A stretch of 64,000 nucleotides of DNA, taken from NCBI RefSeq assembly GCF_900101015.1, contig NZ_FNFZ01000007.1:1-64000 (forward strand), read 5' to 3'. Position 1 is the stretch's first letter; every line of letters starts with the position of its first letter. The stretch is from Sarcina sp. DSM 11001. Lineage in GTDB: Bacteria > Bacillota > Clostridia > Lachnospirales > Lachnospiraceae. Of this stretch, positions 50,447 to 58,882 are shown piece by piece. The position numbers and the translations under genes are program-made. The notes beneath the pieces were generated by a model. That model saw only the letters and a program-made list of their open reading frames with translations. It had not been told where the DNA came from and searched no databases.

Positions 50447-51979
50447 ATGGATAATTCGCGGACATATATCGCAATTGACCTGAAGTCATTTTATGCTTCT
50501 GTCGAATGCATGGACAGAGGGCTGGATCCCCTGACCACCCACCTGGTGGTAGCTGATGCCTCCCGCACAGAAAAGACCATCTGCCTGGCAGTATCGCCTT
50601 CTCTGAAATCCTATGGCATTTCAGGAAGGGCGAGACTGTTTGAAGTCGTGCAGAAAATGAAGGAGGTCAACCGGCAGCGGCTGGGCCGGCTGCGGGGCAA
50701 GACTTTCAGGGGAAGTTCCTGGTCCGCCCCGGAGCTGGCTGCGGACCCCTTTCTTGAGGCAGATTACATCACAGCTGTTCCCCGGATGAAGCATTATATG
50801 GGGCTGAGTACCCGGATCTATAAAATCTACCTTCGTTACATCGCGCCGGAGGACATCCATGTCTATTCTATAGACGAAGTGATGATCGATGCGACAAAAT
50901 ATCTTCCCTTATATCACATGACTGCCCATGAATTGGCTATGGAAATGATCAGGGCTGTTCTGGGCGAAACCGGGATCACCGCGACCGCGGGGATCGGACC
51001 GAACCTGTACCTGGCTAAGGTCGCTATGGATATCGAAGCCAAGCATATCAGGCCGGATGCCGACGGAGTCCGTATTGCCGAGCTGGACGAAATGAGTTAC
51101 CGGAAAAAACTATGGGGACATCGTCCGATCACGGATTTCTGGCGTGTGGGCAGGGGATATGCGGCCAGTCTGGCCAGGCACGGCATGTTTACCATGGGAG
51201 ATGTAGCGCGGTGTTCTGTCCGGGACGAGGATCTCCTCTATAACTTGTTCGGGATAAATGCCGAGCTTCTGATCGACCATGCCTGGGGGTGGGAGCCCTG
51301 TACCATCGACCTGATCAAAGCCTATGTTCCCCAGTCCCGGTCCTTCAGCAGCGGTCAGGTACTGTCGGGCCCCTGCGGTTATGAACAGACACGGATCATT
51401 GTCAGGGAAATGGCGGATGCCGCCGCCATCAGTCTTTTTGAAAAAAGAATGCTTACAGACCAGGTAGTACTGACCCTCTGCTATGACACTGAAAACCTCT
51501 CTGATCCGGAAATCCTGAAAAAATACACCGGTTCCGTCAAAAAAGACCGCTATGGGCGCAGGGTGCCAAAAGACGCCCACGGGACGGAAAACATCAGGAG
51601 ACCTACTTCTTCCTCCCGACAGATCATCGATGCGGTGCTGGCTCTCTATGACCGGATCGCAGATCCTGTCCTGAAGATCCGCAGGATCTATCTCGATATC
51701 TGCCATGTTGTGGACGATACCAGTGATCTTTTGACGCCTCGTTTTTCACAAGAAAAAGAGGGAAACTGGGAACAGCTCGATCTTTTCACTGATTACGAGA
51801 ATCTGGAAAAGGAGAGGAAGCAGGAACAGGAAACGTTGGAAAAAGAGCGCAGGCTCCAGGATGCGCTGCTCTCTATTCGACAAAAATACGGCAAGAACGC
51901 GATCCTCAAAGGTACCAGCCTGCAGGAGGGCGCGACTATGCGCCAGCGCAACGATACTGTCGGAGGCCACCGGGCGTGA
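50447..51979 (+). CDS. Y-family DNA polymerase (UmuC/UvrX-type)
   Basis: 510 residues, longer than DinB (about 400). Catalytic motifs: AID11LKSFYASVE20 (metal Asp and following Glu), and YSIDEVMID (Asp-Glu of motif III). Little-finger region follows, with YVPQSRSFSSGQVL. The C-terminus (about 440-510) is charged and coiled. Used for lesion bypass in the SOS or mobile-element setting. Its neighbour is a small YolD-like gene, the usual partner of UvrX-type polymerases. No clear LexA box is seen; a 35-bp repeat fills the upstream region. Ribosome binding site AAGGAACAGCATTCATAA is weak. Confidence 0.9.
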   Translation: MDNSRTYIAIDLKSFYASVECMDRGLDPLTTHLVVADASRTEKTICLAVSPSLKSYGISGRARLFEVVQKMKEVNRQRLGRLRGKTFRGSSWSAPELAADPFLEADYITAVPRMKHYMGLSTRIYKIYLRYIAPEDIHVYSIDEVMIDATKYLPLYHMTAHELAMEMIRAVLGETGITATAGIGPNLYLAKVAMDIEAKHIRPDADGVRIAELDEMSYRKKLWGHRPITDFWRVGRGYAASLARHGMFTMGDVARCSVRDEDLLYNLFGINAELLIDHAWGWEPCTIDLIKAYVPQSRSFSSGQVLSGPCGYEQTRIIVREMADAAAISLFEKRMLTDQVVLTLCYDTENLSDPEILKKYTGSVKKDRYGRRVPKDAHGTENIRRPTSSSRQIIDAVLALYDRIADPVLKIRRIYLDICHVVDDTSDLLTPRFSQEKEGNWEQLDLFTDYENLEKERKQEQETLEKERRLQDALLSIRQKYGKNAILKGTSLQEGATMRQRNDTVGGHRA

Positions 51980-52085
51980 CTGAACAATGCTGAAAAGAAA
52001 ATGATACTGCCACAGGCCGCCTGGCGTGACTGAACAATGCTGAAAAGAAAATGTGATACTGCCACAGGCCGCCTGGCGTGACACA
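51968..52085. repeat. 50/52-bp duplication of the polymerase gene 3' end
   Basis: GCGTGACTGAACAATGCTG and the rest of a 50-52 bp unit occur twice, then begin a third time (GCGTGAC). The repeated unit starts at the polymerase stop codon (GCG TGA), so the stop codon is itself triplicated. Confidence 0.92.
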
Positions 52086-52107
52086 AGAGCAAAGAAAGGA
52101 TCATGCC

Positions 52108-52323
52108 ATGACAGATTCCTATGAGGACATCCTGAATCTTCCCCGCCCGGTCTCCGGCAGGCATCCGCGTATGCCCAAAGAGGACCGCGCGGCACAGTTT
52201 GCGCCATTCTCCGCTCTTTCGGGATATGAAGACGCGATCCGGGAGGCTGCTAAGCAGGCGGAAGAGAGTGCCCGGAATGAATATGGAACCAGACCGCTTT
52301 CTGATAATGACGATAAAATTTGA
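52108..52323 (+). CDS. Small YolD-like partner of the Y-family polymerase
   Basis: 71 residues. The core ILNLPRPVSGRHPRMP then EDRAAQFAPFSALSGYEDAI is the recurring pattern of small YolD-like proteins coded beside UvrX/DinB-type polymerases. Their role is unknown, perhaps a polymerase accessory or regulator. ATG 52108 follows AAAGGATCATGCC; a GTG at 52078 would be in frame but reads through the repeat. Confidence 0.78.
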   Translation: MTDSYEDILNLPRPVSGRHPRMPKEDRAAQFAPFSALSGYEDAIREAAKQAEESARNEYGTRPLSDNDDKI

Positions 52324-52390
52324 CAACAGTAACACGCCGCATTACTATATCTGAGTGCGCCTTAGCACCAAAACATAAGGAAAGGTTTAC

Positions 52391-52425
52391 TGTTCACGCC
52401 CCCTCGAGGGGGTCTGTACGGTAAC
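52391..52425 (-). repeat. Palindromic repeat family, copy D (short)
   Basis: On the minus strand: GTTACCGTACAGACC, CCCTCGAGGGGG. The first 20 bases match copy E exactly; the second hairpin is missing. It lies in the leader of the cyclophilin gene, 18 bp before the start. Confidence 0.72.
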
Positions 52426-52442
52426 AGGAAAGGAACTAAGAA

Positions 52443-53150
52443 ATGAAAAAAGTATTAAGAGCAGCACAAATGTCAGCAGTGATCATGCTGGTACTCTCCC
52501 TTCTTCTCGGAGGGTGCGGGAGCAGCGCAAAGAAAGAATCTGCACAGGAGAAGCAGGACACGGAGTCTGCACAGGAAACTCAGAATACGGAGCCTGTCCA
52601 GGAAACACAACAGGAGACTCCCGGCGCCTACAGCGTTGATTCCATTGCGCCCGAAAATCTGCACCATGCAGAGATCACCGTCAAAGATTATGGGAAGATC
52701 ACCGTCGCACTCGATGCCGGCGCGGCACCTCTGACGGTTGAGAATTTTATGAAGCTGGCGAACGACGGTTTTTATGACGGGCTCACTTTTCATCGGATCA
52801 TGGATGGCTTTATGATCCAGGGCGGAGACCCCAACGGAAACGGTACCGGAGGCTCCGAAGAGAATGTGATTGGTGAATTTGCTTCCAATGGCCATGAAAA
52901 TCCGATCAGCCATGTAAAGGGTGTGATCTCCATGGCCCGCGCTATGGATCCTGACTCAGGCAGCTCCCAGTTTTTCATCACCGTAGCGGATTCAACTTTC
53001 CTTGACGGCGAATATGCAGCCTTTGGTTTTGTGACCGACGGAATGGACGTGGCAGACAGGATCGCCAGCGAAGCCGAGCCTGTTGATGGCAACGGGACGA
53101 TCCCTCCGGAGGCCCAGCCTGTGATCGAGAGCATTGTCATCACGGACTGA
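52443..53150 (+). CDS. Cyclophilin-type peptidyl-prolyl isomerase lipoprotein
   Basis: 235 residues. Lipobox LLLGG-C24 after a signal peptide. A short Glu/Gln/Thr repeat linker (about 28-60) precedes a compact bacterial cyclophilin: TVENFMKLANDGFYDGLTFHR (active-site FHR), MIQGGDPNGNGTGG, SGSSQFFIT. It would help fold exported proteins on the outer face of the membrane. Ribosome binding site AAAGGAACTAAGAA. Confidence 0.92.
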   Translation: MKKVLRAAQMSAVIMLVLSLLLGGCGSSAKKESAQEKQDTESAQETQNTEPVQETQQETPGAYSVDSIAPENLHHAEITVKDYGKITVALDAGAAPLTVENFMKLANDGFYDGLTFHRIMDGFMIQGGDPNGNGTGGSEENVIGEFASNGHENPISHVKGVISMARAMDPDSGSSQFFITVADSTFLDGEYAAFGFVTDGMDVADRIASEAEPVDGNGTIPPEAQPVIESIVITD

Positions 53151-53324
53151 CTAGGCCGGCAGGTTCACAAAGCAGCAGGGAAATACAACGCAGCACAGCT
53201 GAACACCATATGCAGGACGGAGCATCGCATCACAAATGACCGAAATGTGCAGAAAGGATCATTGAATATGAGGCTGCATAGCACATGCTAAGCCGAATAT
53301 CACACGAAAAGCCGAAAAATCAAG

Positions 53325-53355
53325 AAAAACCCATCGCGTCCGCGATGGGTTTTTG
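53325..53355. terminator. Intrinsic terminator (cyclophilin gene)
   Basis: AAAACCCATCGCG-TC-CGCGATGGGTTTTTG: near-perfect stem with T-run; A-run on the other side makes it usable in both directions. Confidence 0.9.
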
Positions 53356-53382
53356 CATTGATTGCATATCTGTAAGTCCACA

Positions 53383-53444
53383 CCTGTGAACTTAAGTCTG
53401 TGAACTTAAGTCTGTGAATTTAAGTCTGTGAACTTAATTCTGTG
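53383..53444. repeat. 14-bp tandem repeat
   Basis: CTGTGAACTTAAGT in four near-exact copies and a partial. Confidence 0.9.
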
Positions 53445-53517
53445 TCCCTATATCTGAGATCAAGATCCCGCGTCACATATATGTATCAATAATCCCTGAG
53501 AACAGTTTAATAGTTCC

Positions 53518-54195
53518 TTACTCGAGTCCTTCCATTGAAAACAATTTGTCACTGAGCTTTTTTCCTGCGTCTTCATCGATCCCATAGAGGTTTTTATCTT
53601 TATCAATCAAGCCGTAGTGGATGACGACTTCTTCCGGCTCGGCATAATGAGGATCCTGGAGATTTTTGTTCAGGACACGGAAAACCGATTTGAAAATCAA
53701 GGTGAGGAGATCTTCCTGAGATTTGCTCCCCAGATCAGAAGTATTTTTCTGCATCTCCGCCACTTCGGCATTGACAGCTTCTGAAGCACCCTCAAAGACT
53801 TTCAAGGGTTCTATGGTGACAGTCACGTCATAGCCGGGAGCTCCGTTATCGTCTGTCCTGACGGCTTCGCCGACAGAGTATTTGCATTTTGCAAGTGCAT
53901 CTGTCAGGAAATCCCGGAACATTGACTTGACTTCATCATTCATTCCTTCGATGCCGGAAAGAGAATCGATCATTTCATTGAGCATTTCGTAGCGCAGCGC
54001 GGACCCGCCATCCGCTCCGATATCCTCAAATTTGACAGAACCATCATATTTTCCGGTACACATGATATCCAGGATTGCCTTGACATAGCTTTGAGCGTCC
54101 CCGTCAGTCGGCTGATGACTGCATCCACAGAGCAGAACAGATATTGACAGTACAGCGGCAAGCAGGACAGACAGTGCCTTAATCTTTTTTTTCAT
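53518..54195 (-). CDS. Lipoprotein, DUF5105-like
   Basis: 225 residues. Signal peptide with lipobox VLLCG-C25 then SHQPTDGDAQSYVKAILDIMCTGKYD, a start common to clostridial DUF5105-type lipoproteins (YVKAxLD...G.Y). The rest is mixed helix and strand (DVTVTIEPLKVF). Function unknown. The start at 54195 is 12 bases from GGAGG; two further Met codons upstream lie in the region before the site. Stands between convergent repeats and galM, same strand as galM but probably its own unit. Confidence 0.7.
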   Translation of the reverse strand: MKKKIKALSVLLAAVLSISVLLCGCSHQPTDGDAQSYVKAILDIMCTGKYDGSVKFEDIGADGGSALRYEMLNEMIDSLSGIEGMNDEVKSMFRDFLTDALAKCKYSVGEAVRTDDNGAPGYDVTVTIEPLKVFEGASEAVNAEVAEMQKNTSDLGSKSQEDLLTLIFKSVFRVLNKNLQDPHYAEPEEVVIHYGLIDKDKNLYGIDEDAGKKLSDKLFSMEGLE

Positions 54196-54255
54196 GAATA
54201 TCGTTATCCTCCAAATCATTTTTATCATAATACGTGCCGCAGCTGCGGCCCTGCG

Positions 54256-55317
54256 TCAGGACTGTGTGCTGAAACGGTAAACAGTAATGGAACGGTACAC
54301 CTCACCTTTTTTAAAGACAGGTTTTTTCCAGTCCGGCTTATTTACGGCATCCGGGAAATACTGCGTCTCAAAACAGACTCCGGTCCTGGGCAGGTAATCT
54401 GCCCCGTTTTTGCCGGGGTAAAGGTTTTTGAGGCCGTTCCCGGTGTAAAACTGCATGCCGGGGAGGTCAGTGTAGACATCCATGCGGCGTCCGGACTTCG
54501 GATCATAGAGAGAAGCGGCGTGGCGCAGCCCGGATTCCGGACTGTTCAGAACGAAGTTGTGGTCGTAGCCGTGCGCAAAATGCAGCTGGTCGTAATCCGC
54601 TTCGATATCCGCGCCGATTTTTTTCTGCTTTGTAAAATCAAAAGGCGTTCCGGCAACCTTCCGGATCTCACCGGTTGGGATAGAAAACTCATCTGCAGGG
54701 GTAAAGTCATCCGCGTTGATCCAGACCTCCTGGTCCAGGATGGGGCCTGTGCCGTCTCCTGCGAGATTGAAATAGGCGTGATTGGTCGGATTGATGACCG
54801 TAGTCTGGTCGGCAGACGCTTCATATCTGATCTCCAGGGCATCCTCCTCAGTCAGCGTGTACGTGACAGAGAATTCCAGATCTCCCGGGAATCCCTGCTC
54901 CCCGTCTTTTGAAAACTTGGTAAAACGGACGCTGCAGCCCTCCGGTCCGTCAGGCAGAGAACCCTGGAACAGATGTGTGACCCATTTGTCCGGCCCTGAA
55001 TGGAGGTTGTTGTCATTGTTGTTTTTGGCCAGCTGATATTGTTTTCCCTCCAGGGTGAAAGCGGCGTGGCCGATCCGGTTGGCGTTCCGGCCTACGCATT
55101 CGCCGCAGCTGGTGGGATTGTGATAATAAGCCTCAGCATTGTCGTACCCGATCACGACATCCGCGAACTTTCCATCTTTGTCCTTTACATTCATCGTGAC
55201 CCAGGCAGCTCCCAGATCAATGAACGAACACTCCGTGCCGTTCCCATTTGTGATCGAAAAGACGGTTACTTCGATTCCATTCTCTGTTTTACCAAATGAT
55301 CTGCTCTGAACTGCCAT
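54256..55317 (-). CDS. galM: Aldose 1-epimerase (galactose mutarotase)
   Basis: 353 residues. Converts beta to alpha anomers of galactose/glucose. Active-site features: NANRIGHAAFTLEGKQYQL, NNDNNLHSGPDKW (His), INPTNHAYFNLAG (His of the catalytic pair) and the C-terminal TGVCFETQYFPDA with the base Glu. Start at 55317 after GGAGGGAAG on the minus strand; the in-frame extension upstream runs through repeats. No Leloir genes adjoin. Confidence 0.95.
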   Translation of the reverse strand: MAVQSRSFGKTENGIEVTVFSITNGNGTECSFIDLGAAWVTMNVKDKDGKFADVVIGYDNAEAYYHNPTSCGECVGRNANRIGHAAFTLEGKQYQLAKNNNDNNLHSGPDKWVTHLFQGSLPDGPEGCSVRFTKFSKDGEQGFPGDLEFSVTYTLTEEDALEIRYEASADQTTVINPTNHAYFNLAGDGTGPILDQEVWINADDFTPADEFSIPTGEIRKVAGTPFDFTKQKKIGADIEADYDQLHFAHGYDHNFVLNSPESGLRHAASLYDPKSGRRMDVYTDLPGMQFYTGNGLKNLYPGKNGADYLPRTGVCFETQYFPDAVNKPDWKKPVFKKGEVYRSITVYRFSTQS

Positions 55318-55887
55318 TCTTCCCTCCTTAAATAGTGTATATGGTATATGTTTGTCGTCATGATCTCCTGTAGATCTTCTTTTGACCTGTTGCTCTTGTT
55401 CATATTTTTGACTGCCTGCACTGCTGACCGCCTGCATTGCTGATTGCCCGCATTGTTACTGTCCGCTTTATTATTATTCACATTGTCATTATCCACATTG
55501 CTATTGTTCACAGACATGCGAGAAAAATGAAGAGCTGAATCGCCTGTTCCGCCCTCTCACAGCGCCCTTCCCCGGATTCAGCCTGTTTGTTTTATGGAAG
55601 AGCATGTGTAAAAACCGGTAGAAGCTTTTTTATCTTATCTCTTAACGGTGGGGATTTCAAGGGCGAGGCATTAAAGTATGGGATGACAGGGCGGACTGAT
55701 GCGCAGACCCACATTAATAGTTGACAAATAGTTTAGTGCCAGTATAATGAGAAAGGATTTGCGGGTTTAGTAATAAAAATCTTCAAGTTTATTATTCGAA
55801 AGTCGGCCAGGACTGATGAATGACCGAAAAGGAGACAGAGAACCGTCCCCTGTCTCCTGGATTTGCACTACAAAGAGGAAATACAGG
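55318..55887. other. Gene-free divergent region with repeat and promoter
   Basis: It has a degenerate 15-18 bp repeat (ACTGCCTGCACTGCTGACC core, about 55408-55516), a plus-strand promoter TTGACA (55721-55726), 16 bp, TATAAT (55743-55748), and copy 3 of the GGGGACGGTTCT family inside the leader of the next gene (55831-55857). Confidence 0.65.
55831..55857. repeat. GGGGACGGTTCT-family hairpin in the regulator leader
   Basis: GGAGACAG-AGAACCGTCCC-CTGTCTCC: an 8-bp perfect stem. Its core AGAACCGTCCCCTGTC is the exact reverse complement of 10331-10346. Confidence 0.75.
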
Positions 55888-56442
55888 ATGGATACTTCAG
55901 AAGTCAATGCCTATATAGGAGAAAAAATAAGGAACCTCAGGAATCGCAACGGGCTCACCCAGCAGGAGCTTGCGGACAGGACTGAGCTGACTAAGGGGTT
56001 TATCTCCCAGGTCGAGCGGGGGCAGGTGTCTGCTTCGATCGTGACTTTGTTTGATATAATCGAGTGTCTGGGGTCCACACCGGCGGAGTTTTTCCGTCAG
56101 GAAGAGGAAAAGGTCGTATTTTCAGAGGATGAATACTTTGAAAAGATCGACGAGGCAGGCAACAGCAGACAGTGGATCGTGCCCTCCGCCCAGAAGTATC
56201 AGATGGAGCCCATGCTTGTAGTACTGCAGCCCCACAGTGAGCTTGAAGAGGACAAGCCGCATACCGGCGAGGAGTTTGGATATCTGATCAGCGGTAAGCT
56301 GAGCCTGCATCTGGGAGAGAAGGTGTATCCGGTCAGGGCAGGAGAGAGTTTTTATTACAGGGCTGAGCAGACCCACCGGATCTCCAATCCCGGGAACCGG
56401 CCGGCCAGACTCATCTGGATCAGTTCTCCGCCGGAATTTTAA
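55888..56442 (+). CDS. XRE-cupin transcription regulator (PuuR-like)
   Basis: 184 residues. HTH_3 domain at about 8-62 (IRNLRNRNGLTQQELADRT, TKGFISQVERG) joined to a cupin at about 105-180 (HTGEEFGYLISGKLSLHLG, RAGESFYYRAEQTHRI). This design is used by regulators that sense polyamines or amino acids. It stands right before potABCD in the same direction, so it likely controls polyamine uptake. ATG 55888 follows AGAGGAAATACAGG; upstream ATG 55816 would run through the palindromic repeat. Confidence 0.9.
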   Translation: MDTSEVNAYIGEKIRNLRNRNGLTQQELADRTELTKGFISQVERGQVSASIVTLFDIIECLGSTPAEFFRQEEEKVVFSEDEYFEKIDEAGNSRQWIVPSAQKYQMEPMLVVLQPHSELEEDKPHTGEEFGYLISGKLSLHLGEKVYPVRAGESFYYRAEQTHRISNPGNRPARLIWISSPPEF

Positions 56443-56545
56443 GGGAAGTATCAAAAGAAAGAAGTATCAAACGAAAGAAGTATCAAAAGAAAATAAGAGC
56501 ATAAGAGAATTAGAAAATAAGATAGGAAATAAGAAAATAAGAAAT
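56440..56545. repeat. 16-bp repeat and A-rich stretch before potA
   Basis: GAAGTATCAAAAGAAA occurs three times, then shorter AATAAGA-type units follow up to the potA ribosome binding site. Confidence 0.8.
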
Positions 56546-56569
56546 ATATAGAACGAGGAACATAAAATT

Positions 56570-58015
56570 ATGGACAAACAGACAGATACTATCATCGAGC
56601 TTCACGGGATCACAAAGGTCTTTGAGGACGGGTTCAAGGCAGTGGACGATTTCAACCTGGAAGTCAAAAGGGGGGAATTTGTCACTTTTCTGGGACCCTC
56701 CGGCTGTGGAAAAACGACAACACTGCGGATGATCGCCGGCTTTGACAATCCCACTGAAGGAGATATTCTTCTGAACGGCAGCTCGATCATCCACCTGCCT
56801 CCCTACAAGAGACCGATCAATACGGTCTTTCAGAGGTATGCTCTTTTTCCGCATATGAATATCTATGAGAATATTGCCTTCGGCCTGCGTCAGAAAAAGA
56901 CACCCGGGGATGTGATCGACAGGAAGGTGCGGCGCGTGCTGGATCTGGTGGATCTGGAGGGGTTTGAAAAGCGTAAGATCCAGACTCTTTCCGGCGGACA
57001 GCAGCAGAGGATCGCGATCGCCAGGGCCCTGGTCAATGAACCGGAGATCCTGCTTCTGGATGAGCCTCTGGGAGCGCTCGACCTCAAGATGCGCAAGGAG
57101 ATGCAGCTTGAGCTCAAGAACATGCACCGCCGGCTCGGGATCACCTTTATCTATGTCACCCATGACCAGGAGGAAGCTCTGACCATGTCTGACAAGATCG
57201 TGGTCATGAATGAGGGGCGCACCCAGCAGATCGGTGTCCCCGAGGATATTTACAATGAGCCGAAAAATGCTTTTGTGGCGGACTTTATCGGTGAGAGCAA
57301 TATCTTTAACGGCATGATGACCGGTCATCTGAAAGCGCGCTTCTGCGGCGGAGAGTTTGACTGCGTGGACGACTACGAAGAGGGAACCCACATCACCGCC
57401 GTCGTGCGGCCCGAGGACGTGGAGATCACTCCTCCCGGCCAGGGTACGATCAACGGCGTCGTAGACAGTGTGATCTTCAAGGGAATGCACTATGAGATCA
57501 CGGTCCTCTCCGGGAAAAATGAGATGGTCATCCAGACTGTGCACAACGCCCGCCGGGGAGACCGCGTGGGTCTGCGGGTCGATCCGGAGAACATCCATAT
57601 CATGATCGCCGAGGACCACACCAATCTTTTCTTTGCGGATGTGACACCGGATTTCCGGTTGGAATACAACGGGCACAGACTCGATACCAGTCTGACCGCG
57701 ATCATCCCGGGCAGCACCAGGAAACAGGACGGCACTCTGGTCGATGGTTCCGGAGATGTGCTTGAGCCCGGCAGGATCAGGATCCAGATCTCTTTGCAGC
57801 CCGATGACATCGAGATGACAGATGATCAGGAAGCGGGTCTGGTCATAGGCACGATCAGCAATCTGATCTACAAGGGTGACCACTACAGCTACATCATCCA
57901 CACAGAACTGGAACAGGACTTTGTAGTCAATGATGAGTTCTTGTGGAATATGGGGGACAGAGTCAGCCTCCTGATGCCTGTAGATAAAATGAAATTTATT
58001 CTGAAAAGAAAGTGA
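56570..58015 (+). CDS. potA: Spermidine/putrescine ABC transporter ATPase, with extended C-terminus
   Basis: 481 residues against about 350-380 in most PotA. Walker A GPSGCGKTT (about 43-51), Q-loop FQRYALFPHM, signature LSGGQQQR, Walker B ILLLDEPLGALD, and H-loop VTHDQEEAL. A TOBE domain at about 285-365 binds the regulatory part; after it another roughly 100 residues (from about 385) with strands such as IGTISNLIYKGDHYSYIIH look like a second TOBE-like unit. This is common in clostridial PotA-like proteins. Ribosome binding site AACGAGGAACATAAA. Confidence 0.95.
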   Translation: MDKQTDTIIELHGITKVFEDGFKAVDDFNLEVKRGEFVTFLGPSGCGKTTTLRMIAGFDNPTEGDILLNGSSIIHLPPYKRPINTVFQRYALFPHMNIYENIAFGLRQKKTPGDVIDRKVRRVLDLVDLEGFEKRKIQTLSGGQQQRIAIARALVNEPEILLLDEPLGALDLKMRKEMQLELKNMHRRLGITFIYVTHDQEEALTMSDKIVVMNEGRTQQIGVPEDIYNEPKNAFVADFIGESNIFNGMMTGHLKARFCGGEFDCVDDYEEGTHITAVVRPEDVEITPPGQGTINGVVDSVIFKGMHYEITVLSGKNEMVIQTVHNARRGDRVGLRVDPENIHIMIAEDHTNLFFADVTPDFRLEYNGHRLDTSLTAIIPGSTRKQDGTLVDGSGDVLEPGRIRIQISLQPDDIEMTDDQEAGLVIGTISNLIYKGDHYSYIIHTELEQDFVVNDEFLWNMGDRVSLLMPVDKMKFILKRK

Positions 58016-58096
58016 GGACCTGTCCTGAAAGCCCCTCTTCACAGGCTGGCAGGCTGACGTTGGGGTCATTCCCGGACAGATCCTGAGGAAACAAAA

Positions 58097-58882
58097 ATGC
58101 AGTTCTCCAGAAAACACCTGGGCATTCCCTATGCCGTATTTCTGCTCGTCTTTGTGGCGGCCCCCCTTCTGTTCCTGTGTTATTATGCTTTTACCAACGG
58201 GCAGGGACAGTTTACCCTCCGGAATCTGAGCGGGTTTTTTACTGACCCGAACACCCTCGGCACGCTTTTTTACAGCCTGCTGGTCGCGGTGGTGACGACG
58301 GTGGTCTGTCTGCTTCTGGCCTACCCGGTCGCCTATATCCTGGCGAAAAGCCGGCTCAGGTCCAGGTCTGTCATCCTGATGCTCTTTATCATGCCCATGT
58401 GGATCAATTTTTCCCTTCGCGTCACTGCGCTCAAGGAGATCCTGACCGTGATCGAGGGAAATCTGGCCATGTTTCCTTTTTTAAACGCGATCATCGGTAT
58501 GACCTATGATTTCCTGCCCTTTATGATCCTTCCGATCTATACGACGATCTCCAGGCTCGACGACGCGCTCAGAGAGGCAGCCATGGACCTGGGGGCGGAC
58601 AGTGTCCAGACCTTCCTCAGGATCACGCTTCCGCTCTCGGTGCCCGGCATTATCAGTGGGATCTCCATGGTCTTTCTGCCCGCGATGACCAACTATGTCA
58701 TTCTGGACATGCTCTACAACAGCACCTATATCATGGGCAGCCTGATCGGAAGCTATTTCTCTGCATATAACTGGAACGGCGGATCGATGATTTCGCTTGT
58801 CCTTTTGGCTATGATCTGCATCTTTACGCTGCTGACAGGCGGCGGTGAAGAGGAGACCGGAAGAGGAGGGGCCCTGCTGTGA
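58097..58882 (+). CDS. potB: Spermidine/putrescine ABC transporter permease PotB
   Basis: 261 residues, six membrane helices. The EAA loop that contacts PotA is EAAMDLGADSVQTFLRITLPLSVPG broken as EAAMDLGADSVQTF / LRITLPLSVPG. Site TGAGGAAACAAAA. It overlaps potC by four bases (GTGA), so translation is coupled. Confidence 0.94.
   Translation: MQFSRKHLGIPYAVFLLVFVAAPLLFLCYYAFTNGQGQFTLRNLSGFFTDPNTLGTLFYSLLVAVVTTVVCLLLAYPVAYILAKSRLRSRSVILMLFIMPMWINFSLRVTALKEILTVIEGNLAMFPFLNAIIGMTYDFLPFMILPIYTTISRLDDALREAAMDLGADSVQTFLRITLPLSVPGIISGISMVFLPAMTNYVILDMLYNSTYIMGSLIGSYFSAYNWNGGSMISLVLLAMICIFTLLTGGGEEETGRGGALL

Larger units (their letters stand above)
53151..53517. other. Gene-free region with terminator and repeat
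   Basis: It contains a strong terminator (53325-53355) and a 14-bp tandem repeat, TCTGTGAACTTAAG, in four to five copies (53383-53444). It separates a plus-strand and a minus-strand gene that converge. A possible terminator for the minus-strand gene is not evident. Confidence 0.7.
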
